The notes under the pieces are model-generated. The model was given only the letters and a program-made list of their open reading frames with translations. It was not told the DNA's origin and made no database searches. DNA of 64,000 bases. Origin: Orbaceae bacterium BiB. Its GTDB lineage: Bacteria > Pseudomonadota > Gammaproteobacteria > Enterobacterales > Orbaceae. Made by a program: the position numbers and the translations under genes. Shown here piece after piece: positions 1-6,959 of this stretch. The stretch lies in the NCBI GenBank assembly GCA_036251205.1, contig CP133958.1:248001-312000 (forward strand), given 5' to 3'. Each line of letters begins with the position of its first letter. Within the stretch, counting starts at the first letter, position 1.

Positions 1-446
1 TCACCACTTAATTTTTCGTCAAAGAAGAAAGTATAGTTTATTCCAGCGCCAACATAAGGTTGAAATTTATTGTTTGAATCCAGTGGATACCAAACTAAGC
101 TTAATGTTGGTGGAAGATGCTTAATTTTACCTAAGCTTTTACCTGATAATCCTGTTGAGTTTCCGCCACCTAACGATAATTTATGGCTAAATGGTGTTGC
201 TGCTAGTAATTCGATCCCTAAATTATCTGTAACCATATACTGAAAGTTTAAGCCTAGTTGAGTATCATTATCAGCTTTAGCTTTAAGATCGGTTTTAGCT
301 CCGTTAAGTTTTACTGCTTCACTATCATTTTTTGGATGAACATAGACTGCACCACCTCGAACAATAATATCATTCGCTTTATGTGCATAACTTGCTGTAC
401 TTGTTAGCCCTAATGCCAGTGCGACTAATGTTAATTTAATTTTCAA
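1..446 (-). CDS. ompW: Outer membrane protein OmpW family, 3' end outside window
   Basis: An outer-membrane beta-barrel of the OmpW family, truncated by the window edge (about 148 N-terminal residues present). The start is a TTG at 444-446, the only start codon that includes the signal peptide; it has a strong AAGGAG eight bases upstream. Residues 1-21 form a signal peptide ending in ASYA. The mature part begins with the family pattern ANDIIVRGGAVYVHPKNDS, followed by the loop and strand pattern of OmpW (LGLNFQYMVTDNLGIELLAA) and PYVGAGINYTFFF. The family forms a small eight-stranded barrel with a hydrophobic channel; its physiological substrate is unsettled. It appears monocistronic, with a CRP-like site upstream. 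Confidence 0.88.
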   Translation of the reverse strand, partial: MKIKLTLVALALGLTSTASYAHKANDIIVRGGAVYVHPKNDSEAVKLNGAKTDLKAKADNDTQLGLNFQYMVTDNLGIELLAATPFSHKLSLGGGNSTGLSGKSLGKIKHLPPTLSLVWYPLDSNNKFQPYVGAGINYTFFFDEKLSG

Positions 447-805
447 TTTATTTTCTCCTTACTATTATTTTGTTCTTAGATTGAAATAAACACGGAAACT
501 CAATGTTATGATTTACTTTATTTTAACAAAAGTAAATTGATATTTCTGTGGTTTTGATCAAAAAAAATAATAAATTAATTTTGTTAAAAAAATTATAGAA
601 ATATTATGATATATAAATAGGATAATAGAATATTGTGTGATGCATTAATACATGCTCGTTTATGTGATAAGTAAAAGTCATTTTTTTAGTCGGTTTATAT
701 CTAATTAGCATGTGCATTAAATTCAGAACTAGATATATATTGAAATTGATTATTGGCTGAGTTGCTTTGTAAACTATTATGTCGATATTTAACATTAGGA
801 TAAAA
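447..805. other. AT-rich spacer between ompW and a divergent lipoprotein gene
   Basis: This 359-base spacer separates two divergent genes and must hold both promoters. The only specific element I can see is a CRP-like palindrome at 547-562. The rest is AT-rich with no coding pattern; the small reversed open frame inside it has no ribosome-binding site or protein-like composition. Confidence 0.5.
547..562. promoter_or_regulatory. CRP-like operator upstream of ompW
   Basis: TGTGG-N6-TCAAA matches the CRP consensus TGTGA-N6-TCACA at 8 of 10 positions and contains the smaller palindrome TTTTGATCAAAA (552-563). It lies about 100 bases upstream of the ompW start. It is a plausible cAMP-CRP site by sequence alone. 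FNR is an alternative, because the TTGAT half-site is present, but the second half-site spacing is wrong. Confidence 0.4.
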
Positions 806-1294
806 ATGAAAAAGTTATTACTGTTATTTGTTATTTTATTAAATGGATGTGGCGATAATAAAGTAACTCCCGAAATGCTTGTTGGTGAATGGAAGTGCGA
901 TATTAAACTCGAGGGAGTGACGGATCTTGATTGGCTTTTTGATAGTATTAAAGACGCTGAATCTACAAAATCATCAATTGCTTATAAAATTGAGAATAAA
1001 AAATTATTCGAAAAGCCCGATGGGCAGAAAGATTGGATTTTTATAGATGAAAAGAATCTAAAGAACAGCGAAGATATTAACACTGATGAATCTGGTGATA
1101 CGACAAAAATAATAAGAAATGTAATCTATATATCAAATGATAATTTTAAAATGGAATATATTTATGAGTCTTCTATTAAGGATTATTATGAAATAGACGA
1201 TATTGCTGAGCTCGCTACTGATTATAAATTAATTCATAGAGGAGAACAGATTTCTAAAGGCAAGATAGAAACGAACTGTTTTAGAGTCAATTAA
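806..1294 (+). CDS. Small lipoprotein of unknown function (paralogue of the one at 3036)
   Basis: A 162-residue predicted lipoprotein. I chose the ATG at 806 because the protein then starts MKKLLLLFVILLNGCGDN, a textbook lipoprotein signal with Cys15 in the lipobox, and AGGA lies six bases upstream; the ATG at 779 would add a polar extension before the signal. Directly after the cysteine comes GDNKVTPEMLVGEWKCD, nearly the same block as in the lipoprotein at 3036 (GDNKVTNEYLIGKWDCD), so the two are diverged paralogues. The W-x-CD block suggests a small beta-rich lipocalin-like fold, but I do not recognise a named family. A second conserved cysteine sits near the C-terminus (ETNCFRVN versus EAICTRIK). 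The function is unknown. Confidence 0.75.
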   Translation: MKKLLLLFVILLNGCGDNKVTPEMLVGEWKCDIKLEGVTDLDWLFDSIKDAESTKSSIAYKIENKKLFEKPDGQKDWIFIDEKNLKNSEDINTDESGDTTKIIRNVIYISNDNFKMEYIYESSIKDYYEIDDIAELATDYKLIHRGEQISKGKIETNCFRVN

Positions 1295-1453
1295 TTTAGT
1301 TGTAGTTTAAACTAGAGTTACTTAGACTTTGTCCTGTACTTTTCTCGTAAACGTTATAATCAAATGCCACAATCAGGTAAATCTAAAAAGTGATATTTTG
1401 ATAACATATCTTGTTAATTTTGTATAATCATTATCTTGAAACAAGGGGCTATC

Positions 1454-2050
1454 TTGAATATTTATACTTATCCTAAAAGTAGATCACTTCGCGTTCTCTG
1501 GACTCTTGAGGAGCTCGGCGCGACATATAACACAATAAGAGTAGACCTTATGAATAGTGTTTCCGGCGTTAAATCACCGCATCCTAATGGTAAGGTTCCT
1601 TTTCTAGAAGATGAGAATTGCTCTATTAGTGAAACATTGGCGATTTGTATTTACATATGTGATAAGTATGCTGATAAATTTTTATATCCGACAAACCCTG
1701 CAGAAAAAGCCCATGTTAATTCATGGATAAGTTTTGCTCTTACCGATTTGGAATCACCTGTTTGGAACTTGCTTAAACAAGTTTTGTTTACTCCAGACAA
1801 TCAGCGATTACCCCCTTTAATAAATTATTTTAAACATGAAGCAAGTCAAGTTATTTCTCGAATAAAATTTAATCCTGATTATACTTGGATTGCTGGGAAC
1901 AACTTTACTCTGGCTGATATTTTTATGTCTCATACATTATTATGGGCGAAAATATGTGGAGTAGAAATAAATAGTAATATTGATAAATATTTACTCAAAG
2001 CAATGAGTAGGCCTGCTTTTTTAAAAGCGCAAGAAATAAATAACGGTTAA
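1454..2050 (+). CDS. Glutathione S-transferase family protein
   Basis: A 198-residue GST. The N-terminal thioredoxin-like domain (1-75) opens MNIYTYPKSRSLRVLWTLEE, typical of bacterial beta/theta-like GSTs, with the cis-proline loop at GKVPFLED and the glutathione gamma-glutamyl contact at ISETLAICIY. The C-terminal helical domain contains FTLADIFMSHTL, the conserved N-capping box. I chose the TTG at 1454 over the in-frame TTG at 1436 because family members begin right at this beta-strand and because AAGGGG sits five bases upstream. Substrate cannot be told from sequence. The length is normal for the family and the gene looks intact, although its neighbours are decaying or poorly conserved. 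Confidence 0.8.
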   Translation: MNIYTYPKSRSLRVLWTLEELGATYNTIRVDLMNSVSGVKSPHPNGKVPFLEDENCSISETLAICIYICDKYADKFLYPTNPAEKAHVNSWISFALTDLESPVWNLLKQVLFTPDNQRLPPLINYFKHEASQVISRIKFNPDYTWIAGNNFTLADIFMSHTLLWAKICGVEINSNIDKYLLKAMSRPAFLKAQEINNG

Positions 2051-2524
2051 GTGTGTTCCTATTTTATCAGCTGAGTATTTAGATTATTAATAAAATACGT
2101 TTTATCTTTGTACTATAGATCCTCCAAGTGAGGGTTTTTTATTACCTAAAATAAAGTATTCTATGAAAGATTTTCCATTAAATTTAAACACCGTTTTATT
2201 GAGTTCATACTCAAGATAACAGCAAGCTAGTTTTTCCACAAAGGAGGTCAGGAGTAGCGCGGTATTCTTCAAAAACAGTAACTAATCAACCAACCTTACA
2301 AAATGTTACCTTCCGCTTTGAGTAAGAGAAAGCATCAATATTTTTAAGTTGGTTTAATAATCAGTTAAAGAAAGGATTTGAACTGTTTGATATTAATTTA
2401 ATGCCGGAGTGGGAGATGAAAAAATTATAAGAATGAGAGGCCATTCCGCAATGTCGTTTATGTACAATGCTGGCTAATCTATTTTCTTTTTGATAAAATC
2501 CCCTTAAATCATTTAGGGGGATTT
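2051..2524 (+). other. Intergenic patch with a weak terminator and gene debris
   Basis: No intact gene is present. A weak hairpin with a T-run at about 2117-2140 (CCTC, 5-base loop, GAGG, then TTTTTT) could end the GST transcript. Further on are short protein-like frames with no start: around 2320-2430 one reads LSWFNNQLKKGFELFDINLM and ends at a stop at 2428. A second frame continues as IIRMRGHSAMSFMYNAG to a stop at 2475. The frame change between them suggests the frameshifted 3' end of an old gene. I could not name the family. A strong inverted repeat (2496-2524) abuts the next start codon and is listed separately. Confidence 0.35.
2496..2524 (+). promoter_or_regulatory. Hairpin covering the ribosome-binding site of the 2525 gene
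   Basis: The arms AAATCCCCTTAAAT (2496-2509) and ATTTAGGGGGATTT (2511-2524) are complementary at 13 of 14 positions around a one-base centre. The right arm ends at the base before the ATG at 2525 and carries the only good Shine-Dalgarno (GGGGG). In RNA the ribosome-binding site would therefore be paired. No T-run follows on this strand, so it is a poor terminator for forward transcription. Confidence 0.5.
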
Positions 2525-2998
2525 ATGAGGAAGGTAATTATTTTTTTATTATTTATAGCTGTTTCCTATGGGGCGATGGCTGAATAGATGGTTTTTAGCG
2601 ATTGGGTTTTTGTTGCAAATAAAGATGAAATTACAGATGAAAATAAGCCTTTTATTATGACTATTGATTTAAATGGCAGCGGTGATGTAGCTTTGTCATT
2701 TTATTGCGATTTTTTCTTTATTGCTTTAATTAAAGATAGAATAAATGACCGCGATGCGGGGAACTGGAAGGATGTTATTTTCAGAGTGGATAAAAATAAA
2801 CCTAAGACAATTCCATTTCTTATGACTAAATTTGGTTACGCAACTAAAGATAAAAGTGAAATTTTTTCAACAATAAAAACTGGTAATAAATTATTAACTC
2901 GCTTTAAATTTCAAGATGAAACAAAAACGTACTCTTTTTCACTGAATGGACTGACAAGGGCTTACAATAAATTACAGCAAGAATGTAAAAACAAATAA
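2525..2998 (+). pseudogene. Secreted protein interrupted by a TAG right after its signal peptide
   Basis: Translation from the ATG at 2525 gives a complete signal peptide, MRKVIIFLLFIAVSYGAMAE, whose predicted cleavage site (AMA) is followed by one residue and then an in-frame TAG at 2585-2587. The same frame continues without interruption for 136 residues to 2998 (MVFSDWVFVANKDEITDEN...). An intact gene would encode a periplasmic or secreted protein of about 157 residues. The C-terminal pattern YSFSLNGLTRAYNKLQQECK resembles the end of invasion-associated-locus-B-like small periplasmic proteins, but that is a weak resemblance. Starting at 2588 would leave a cytoplasmic protein with no ribosome-binding site. 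A single-base nonsense mutation (for example from CAG or TGG) is the simplest explanation. Confidence 0.7.
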
Positions 2999-3020
2999 AG
3001 CCCACTTGGGCTTATTTATT
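2994..3020 (+). terminator. Rho-independent terminator after the 2525 pseudogene
   Basis: AGCCCA-CT-TGGGCT, flanked by A-rich and T-rich sides (AATAA ... TTATTTATTT), overlaps the stop codon at 2996-2998. It lies about 20 bases upstream of the next start codon. Confidence 0.7.
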
Positions 3021-3035
3021 TAAAATTGAGATAAA

Positions 3036-3443
3036 ATGAAAAAGTTACTTTTTATTGGCATCTTCAGTATTATATTAGCCGGATGTGGTGATAATAAAGT
3101 CACTAATGAATATTTAATTGGAAAGTGGGATTGTGATACCACTACCTTTACCTACATCAACAACTTAAAACAATACTTTAAACTTAATCAAAAAAAATAC
3201 CATTTTAATATGGAAGAAAAAGATGGGCAGCTTTTTACAGGTAGTGATGTCGATGAAAGAGATTTTAAAACAGGAAAGTATTCATTTGAATTATCTGATG
3301 ACACTATAATTAATGATGTTGTAGCTGTGAAAAATGGTGATAGCGAATTTTTCGTTACAATTATATCTGATATTTATGATAAAAATTCCGTGGATAGAAG
3401 TGAGTCAGCAAAATTGGAAGCTATTTGTACCAGAATAAAGTAA
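3036..3443 (+). CDS. Small lipoprotein of unknown function (paralogue of the one at 806)
   Basis: A 135-residue predicted lipoprotein. MKKLLFIGIFSIILAGCGDN has a clear lipobox (LAGC, Cys17). It is followed by NKVTNEYLIGKWDCD, matching the block after the cysteine in the 806 lipoprotein; the two also share a C-terminal cysteine. The aspartate-free +2 position (Gly) suggests outer-membrane sorting by Lol, as known for this lipoprotein class. It has its own TTGAGAT ribosome-binding site and follows a terminator closely, so it is probably transcribed separately. No named family was recognised. The small size, rapid divergence and position among similar genes suggest a fast-evolving envelope function. 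Confidence 0.75.
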   Translation: MKKLLFIGIFSIILAGCGDNKVTNEYLIGKWDCDTTTFTYINNLKQYFKLNQKKYHFNMEEKDGQLFTGSDVDERDFKTGKYSFELSDDTIINDVVAVKNGDSEFFVTIISDIYDKNSVDRSESAKLEAICTRIK

Positions 3444-3490
3444 CCATAAATACCATAAGGTTTTTATTGCTCCATTAATCGAAATAGCAT

Positions 3491-3549
3491 AGTATCATCT
3501 AGACTTATAGACTTATAGACTTATAGACTTAAGTTATTGAGGTGATACT
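3491..3549 (+). promoter_or_regulatory. Hairpin with an octamer tandem repeat in its loop, burying the RBS of the 3550 gene
   Basis: AGTATCATCT (3491-3500) and AGGTGATACT (3540-3549) are complementary at 9 of 10 positions. The right arm contains the Shine-Dalgarno (GAGGTGAT) and ends at the base before the ATG. The loop consists almost entirely of an eight-base unit, AGACTTAT, repeated 3.9 times in perfect tandem (3501-3531). Such a structure would hide the ribosome-binding site while letting repeat number vary. Whether the transcript includes the left arm is unknown. Confidence 0.5.
3501..3531 (+). repeat. Perfect octanucleotide tandem repeat, about four copies
   Basis: AGACTTAT occurs at 3501, 3509 and 3517, with a seven-base partial copy at 3525-3531. 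The repeat is perfect and lies 19-49 bases upstream of the start codon at 3550, within the 5' untranslated or promoter region. Confidence 0.85.
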
Positions 3550-3945
3550 ATGAAAAAAGTATTTATATTTTTAGTCGTCATGATTTTTTGTTTTCCTGTA
3601 TTAGCTAAAAATTGCAAAAAGGGAATACCCTGCGGTAATTCATGTATATCTGCAAGTAAAACATGTCATATAGGTTCTTCGTCGTATAATAGCTACTCTT
3701 ATAGTGGTAGCACCACCTCTTCACAGGTAAGTAAAGCAGCATTGATTTACTATAACATTAACGGTAATGGTATTAATGTTTATACAGCTGAAGATACTAA
3801 ATCGAAGATTAAATTTATCTTAAATAAGAATGATAAAGTTCGGGTTTTATCTACGGGCAACCTTTGGTATAAAATTTTATCCCAAAAAGGTGATGGATTT
3901 ATTTTAAAACAAAATAAAGATGGATATAACTCCATAAACAAATAA
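3550..3945 (+). CDS. Secreted cysteine-motif protein with C-terminal SH3-like domain
   Basis: A 131-residue exported protein. Residues 1-19 are a signal peptide ending in VLA. The mature N-terminus KNCKKGIPCGNSCISASKTC contains four cysteines, a pattern found at the start of other small secreted proteins, probably two disulfides. A Ser/Tyr/Gly-rich linker (about 44-62) leads to a bacterial SH3-like (SH3b) domain at about 70-125: GINVYTAEDTKSKIKFILNK followed by NDKVRVLSTGNLWYKI. SH3b domains usually bind peptidoglycan or cell-envelope ligands, so a periplasmic wall-binding role is plausible. The ATG is fixed by the ribosome-binding site GAGGTGAT, which lies in the hairpin described separately. 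A terminator follows. Confidence 0.72.
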   Translation: MKKVFIFLVVMIFCFPVLAKNCKKGIPCGNSCISASKTCHIGSSSYNSYSYSGSTTSSQVSKAALIYYNINGNGINVYTAEDTKSKIKFILNKNDKVRVLSTGNLWYKILSQKGDGFILKQNKDGYNSINK

Positions 3946-3966
3946 AGCCTATCAGGGCTTATTTTT
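3941..3966 (+). terminator. Rho-independent terminator after the 3550 gene
   Basis: AAGCCT-ATCA-GGGCTT (one G-T pair), followed by ATTTTT, overlaps the stop codon. It resembles the terminator at 2994-3020, so the two genes may derive from a duplicated cassette. Confidence 0.65.
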
Positions 3967-4063
3967 ACGTTATTAGCATTACTATAAAAAAACACTTTTA
4001 TTTTAATGTGTATAAATATACAGTTTTAATATCAGCAATTAACAACTTTACTCTGTTTGTGTA

Positions 4064-5533
4064 TATATTGAGCTTGAACCATGGCAACAATTCTTGTTCG
4101 CTAATCTGCTAGGGTTTAAGCACATTAAAACAGGATTACGAAAGTATCGTAGTGCTTATGTGCAAGTACCGAGAAAGAACGCTAAATCAACGACTGCTGC
4201 GATACTGGCTAACTGGTTTTTAGTCATGGAAAAGGGGCAACAAGACATCTACACCGTAGCCGTTAGCCGTGACCAAGCCCTAATCGTGTTTGATGATGCT
4301 AGGCAAATGGCCATACTTAGCCAGCCAATAAAGAAAAGGGTCACGATTCAACAACACAAAGTGATTAATCCTAAGCGAAATAGTCTACTGGATCTTTAGC
4401 GTCAAAAGCAGCGACCATTGAGGGTACTAACCCTAGCTTGTCTATTGTGGATGAATACCATCTGCACCCTGATAATGGCGTTTATTCAGCCCTTGAGCTT
4501 GGCATGGGGTAAAATTTGAGGGAATTTTATTTGCAATTACAACGGCAGGGAGCAATACCATATCAGCCTGTAAACAGCATTATGATTATTGTTGTCAAAT
4601 TCTAGCTGGGGACGAGTTTAACGAATCACAATTTGCCTTAATTTATGAACTGGACGACGAGAACGAGATTGATACCCCTGATTTGTGGATCAAAGATAAT
4701 CCTCACCTTGATATATCCGTCGATAGGGTCGCTTTAGAGGACACCATCAAAAAGGTGAGGGCATACCCTCACAGTGGGTCGAAATGCTCACTAAACGCTT
4801 TAATATTTGGTGTAATGGCGCAACGCCTTGGGTGAATATTGGTAGCTGGGAGCTTTGCAAGGTTGATTATAACGAAGATGATTTGAAAGGCTTAGATTGC
4901 TATGCTGGGCTAGATTTATCCTCAACAAATGACATTACTAGCGTTTGTTACTCATTTCCATTTGATACAGACGTAAGACTTTTAGCCAGACATTATATTC
5001 CCGAATTTCAACTTAATAATGTGGCCAATAAAAATCGTGAAATGTACCGTAAATGGGTTAATCAAGGCTGGATTCGAGTAACGAAAGGCGATTGTATCGA
5101 TTATGACCAGATCCGCGATGATATCCTAAAAGACAGTGAACAGTTTAACATCAAGCTAATTGGGTTTGATGTGTGGAACGCCACTCAATTACGCACCCAG
5201 CTACAAAATATTGGCTTAGACGTTGAGCCATTCCCACAAACCTATGCACGATATAGCCTAACTTCAAAAACAGCGGAAGTATTTATCAGCCGTAAACGAA
5301 TTAAGCACAATGCTGATCCTGTTTTGGCTTGGTCGGTAGGTAATGTGGTCATGGAAACAGATGCTAATGCTAATATTAAACCCAATAAAAAGAAAGCTGC
5401 TAACAAGATTGACCCCGCTGTCGCTTTCCTCATGTCATTTGGCACTTACTTGCTTGAGTATGGCGAAGTTGATATCAATCTAACCGATGCACAAAAATGT
5501 GCATTGGCTGAGTTTAACGGGATTGAGTTGTAA
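4064..5533 (+). pseudogene. Phage terminase large subunit, frameshifted remnant
   Basis: The large terminase packages phage DNA using an N-terminal ATPase and a C-terminal nuclease. Homology starts near 4064 (IELEPWQQFLFANLLGFKHI), lacking the first few dozen residues. The Walker A-like loop is VPRKNAKSTT. Three frame changes then break it: frame 2 to 1 near 4390 (stop 4397), frame 1 to 0 near 4509 (stop 4510), and frame 0 to 2 near 4775. The pieces join into one continuous terminase: LSIVDEYHLHPDNGVYSALE (Walker B), LFAITTAGSNT, then YAGLDLSSTNDIT (nuclease aspartate) and the intact C-terminus FNGIEL. The order and motifs fit the HK97-type large terminases. The gene is dead as sequenced. Its stop codon abuts the stop of the reversed gene that follows. 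Confidence 0.9.
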
Positions 5534-6058
5534 TTATTTACCCTTTTTAACTTTTTCCCATTCCTCCTTAAGAATATCAGATATCAAATACGTCATTTTT
5601 TTTGATTCAATATTAGCATTGCGAATTTGCTCAATAATTTTATTTTGATCATTATCCGCACCAAAGAGAGCCGGGGTTAAACCGTAACAGTTATTAATCT
5701 CTGAACTAATGATATTTAAACAGTCAATAACTTTTTTAGATTTATCTTCATTGGGATTTAATAATAATTTCAGATAAGTCATTAAATCATACATTTCTTT
5801 AGTTTTTTTTGGGAAAAAATCAAAAGATATTTCAATGTCTTTAGTATGTTCATGAGTAAACTCAAGGTAAAAAGATGCAACAAATGAATCTATTTTAGAT
5901 GTGCATAATCTCACTTCTTTAATCCATTCTTGTCTGTTTTTAGATAAAACCTCAATACCTATTCTTTTTCTACCAGCCCACCAGCCCCCAAAAGCTGCAC
6001 ATAGTAAAGTTGCAAAAGGAACAAACCAGTCTTTATTTTCAATTAGCCATTCTTCCAT
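5534..6058 (-). CDS. Membrane-anchored protein of unknown function, cargo gene 1 of the exchange locus
   Basis: A 174-residue protein with one N-terminal membrane segment (about 10-30, WFVPFATLLCAAFGGWWAG), then RKRIGIEVLSKNRQEWIKEV and a helical cytoplasmic domain. The KNRQEWI block is seen in many small bacterial proteins of unknown function with one or two membrane helices. I chose the second ATG (6056-6058) because AAGG lies ten bases upstream of it but overlaps the first ATG (6065). The gene runs opposite to the terminase; the two stop codons are adjacent. Its promoter region (6101-6183) is nearly identical to that of cargo gene 2, although the proteins are unrelated. By position it is a phage moron candidate (superinfection exclusion or abortive infection), which is inference. 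Confidence 0.68.
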   Translation of the reverse strand: MEEWLIENKDWFVPFATLLCAAFGGWWAGRKRIGIEVLSKNRQEWIKEVRLCTSKIDSFVASFYLEFTHEHTKDIEISFDFFPKKTKEMYDLMTYLKLLLNPNEDKSKKVIDCLNIISSEINNCYGLTPALFGADNDQNKIIEQIRNANIESKKMTYLISDILKEEWEKVKKGK

Positions 6059-6100
6059 AATGAACATACCTTAATTTATGCTTAGTTATATAAAACGAAA

Positions 6101-6183
6101 ATAATACCATGTTATTAACAACATACAACACTATAATAACACTGGTTTAATTAGGTGTTGTTAGTGCTGTAAAATCGCAAAAA
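6101..6183 (-). promoter_or_regulatory. Promoter region copy 1, shared by both cargo genes
   Basis: On the minus strand TTGTAT (complement of 6123-6128) and TATTAT (complement of 6101-6106) are separated by 16 bases, giving a plausible sigma-70 promoter about 45 bases before cargo gene 1. Two blocks recur exactly or nearly so in copy 2: 6109-6142 (34 bases, identical to 6968-7001) and 6155-6183 (one mismatch with 7040-7068). Within them are repeated ACAACAC/GTGTTGTTAG half-sites in both orientations, as expected of an operator. Confidence 0.6.
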
Positions 6184-6220
6184 TAAACTTTTCCTTTTGA
6201 TCTATTACCAAGTATGAGTT

Positions 6221-6331
6221 GCTTTCCTAATGTCATTTGGTACTTACTTGCTTGAATATGGCGAAGTCGATATTAATTTAAGCGATGCACAAAAAAGTGC
6301 ATTGGCTGAGTTTAAAGGGATTGAGTTATAA
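6221..6331 (+). pseudogene. Second copy of the terminase 3' end
   Basis: These 111 bases match 5423-5533, the last 36 codons and stop of the terminase, with about ten mismatches and no gaps by eye. The translation is AFLMSFGTYLLEYGEVDINL in the first copy and the same in this one except that the start is degraded (FPNVIWY in frame shift at the edge). It encodes SDAQKSALAEFKGIEL at the end versus TDAQKCALAEFNGIEL in copy 1. No upstream terminase sequence precedes it, so it is a fragment from a related but different element. The following reversed gene overlaps its last codons by six bases. Confidence 0.88.
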
Positions 6332-6925
6332 CACACCTTTAGCTTTTGCTAATTTTTCTAAAAATTCAGTTGTTTTTGACTCTAGTTTATTTTTAACTTC
6401 TAGTAAATTTCGGTACTCATCCTGTTCATTTCTTATTAACTTATTTATTTTTATATGTCTTTTTTTTAAATCTACATATTCATCTTCATCTTCGTTTTCT
6501 ACCAAAAAGCACGTCTGATTATTATAAAGATGACGAGTGAAATTGATAATATTTTTATATTCTTCTGAGTTAATTAATTTCTCAAATTCAGTATAATTTT
6601 TTCCTAGCCACCATTTATCTAGCGTTATGAGTTGGGGGTAAAATATATTTTCGTACTTCTTAAGTATATTAAAATAGTTATCGCGTAAATATTTATCATA
6701 ATTAGTATCTGATTTATTATAAATGGATCTACTTAGTTCTTCATATTCAGTGAAAAAGTCGTAATTTTTTTTAAAATAAAAATTTAATTCGGATTCTAAA
6801 TTTTTTTGAAAATTAAAAAAAACATTTTGATTTTTAGCTATCTTAATTTGTTTCCAAATAAAATAAAGACCAATAGCTGCAACAATGCTAGTTAAAAAAG
6901 CGCTAATATAATTTAACCATTCCAT
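6326..6925 (-). CDS. Membrane-anchored protein of unknown function, cargo gene 2 of the exchange locus
   Basis: A 199-residue protein starting MEWLNYISAFLTSIVAAIGL, with one N-terminal membrane helix (about 5-25) and a long, highly charged, helix-rich cytoplasmic part. It is very rich in Lys, Glu, Asn and Tyr, and residues 150-195 are probably coiled coil. The ATG at 6925 has AGGA eight bases upstream. It sits exactly as cargo gene 1 does: reversed, directly against a terminase 3' end, driven from an almost identical promoter region. Yet I see no sequence similarity between the two proteins beyond the topology. I do not recognise a family. The topology (one membrane anchor plus helical domain) is common among phage exclusion and abortive-infection proteins; that function is inference. 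Confidence 0.68.
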   Translation of the reverse strand: MEWLNYISAFLTSIVAAIGLYFIWKQIKIAKNQNVFFNFQKNLESELNFYFKKNYDFFTEYEELSRSIYNKSDTNYDKYLRDNYFNILKKYENIFYPQLITLDKWWLGKNYTEFEKLINSEEYKNIINFTRHLYNNQTCFLVENEDEDEYVDLKKRHIKINKLIRNEQDEYRNLLEVKNKLESKTTEFLEKLAKAKGVL

Positions 6926-6959
6926 TTTAATTAATCCTATTCAATAATTATTTAATGTC

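Noticed and set aside
552-563. FNR site upstream of ompW
   Set aside because: TTTTGATCAAAA has touching half-sites rather than TTGAT-N4-ATCAA; the CRP reading at 547-562 fits better.
604-795. Small minus-strand reading frame
   Set aside because: No ribosome-binding site, low-complexity composition and position inside a divergent promoter region.
2588-2998. Separate cytoplasmic protein starting at 2588
   Set aside because: No ribosome-binding site; the frame is continuous with a complete signal peptide upstream, so it is the body of an interrupted secreted protein.
3501-3531. CRISPR-like repeat array
   Set aside because: Eight-base units in direct tandem with no spacers, no leader and no cas genes.
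4094-4399. Stand-alone small protein
   Set aside because: It is the first fragment of the frameshifted terminase; the following frames continue the same protein.
4064-5533. Programmed frameshifting in the terminase
   Set aside because: Three separate shifts plus a missing N-terminus, without slippery heptamers at each joint, indicate decay.
6285-6518. Plus-strand frame opposite cargo gene 2
   Set aside because: Mirror of the minus-strand gene, Ser/Phe-rich, no ribosome-binding site.
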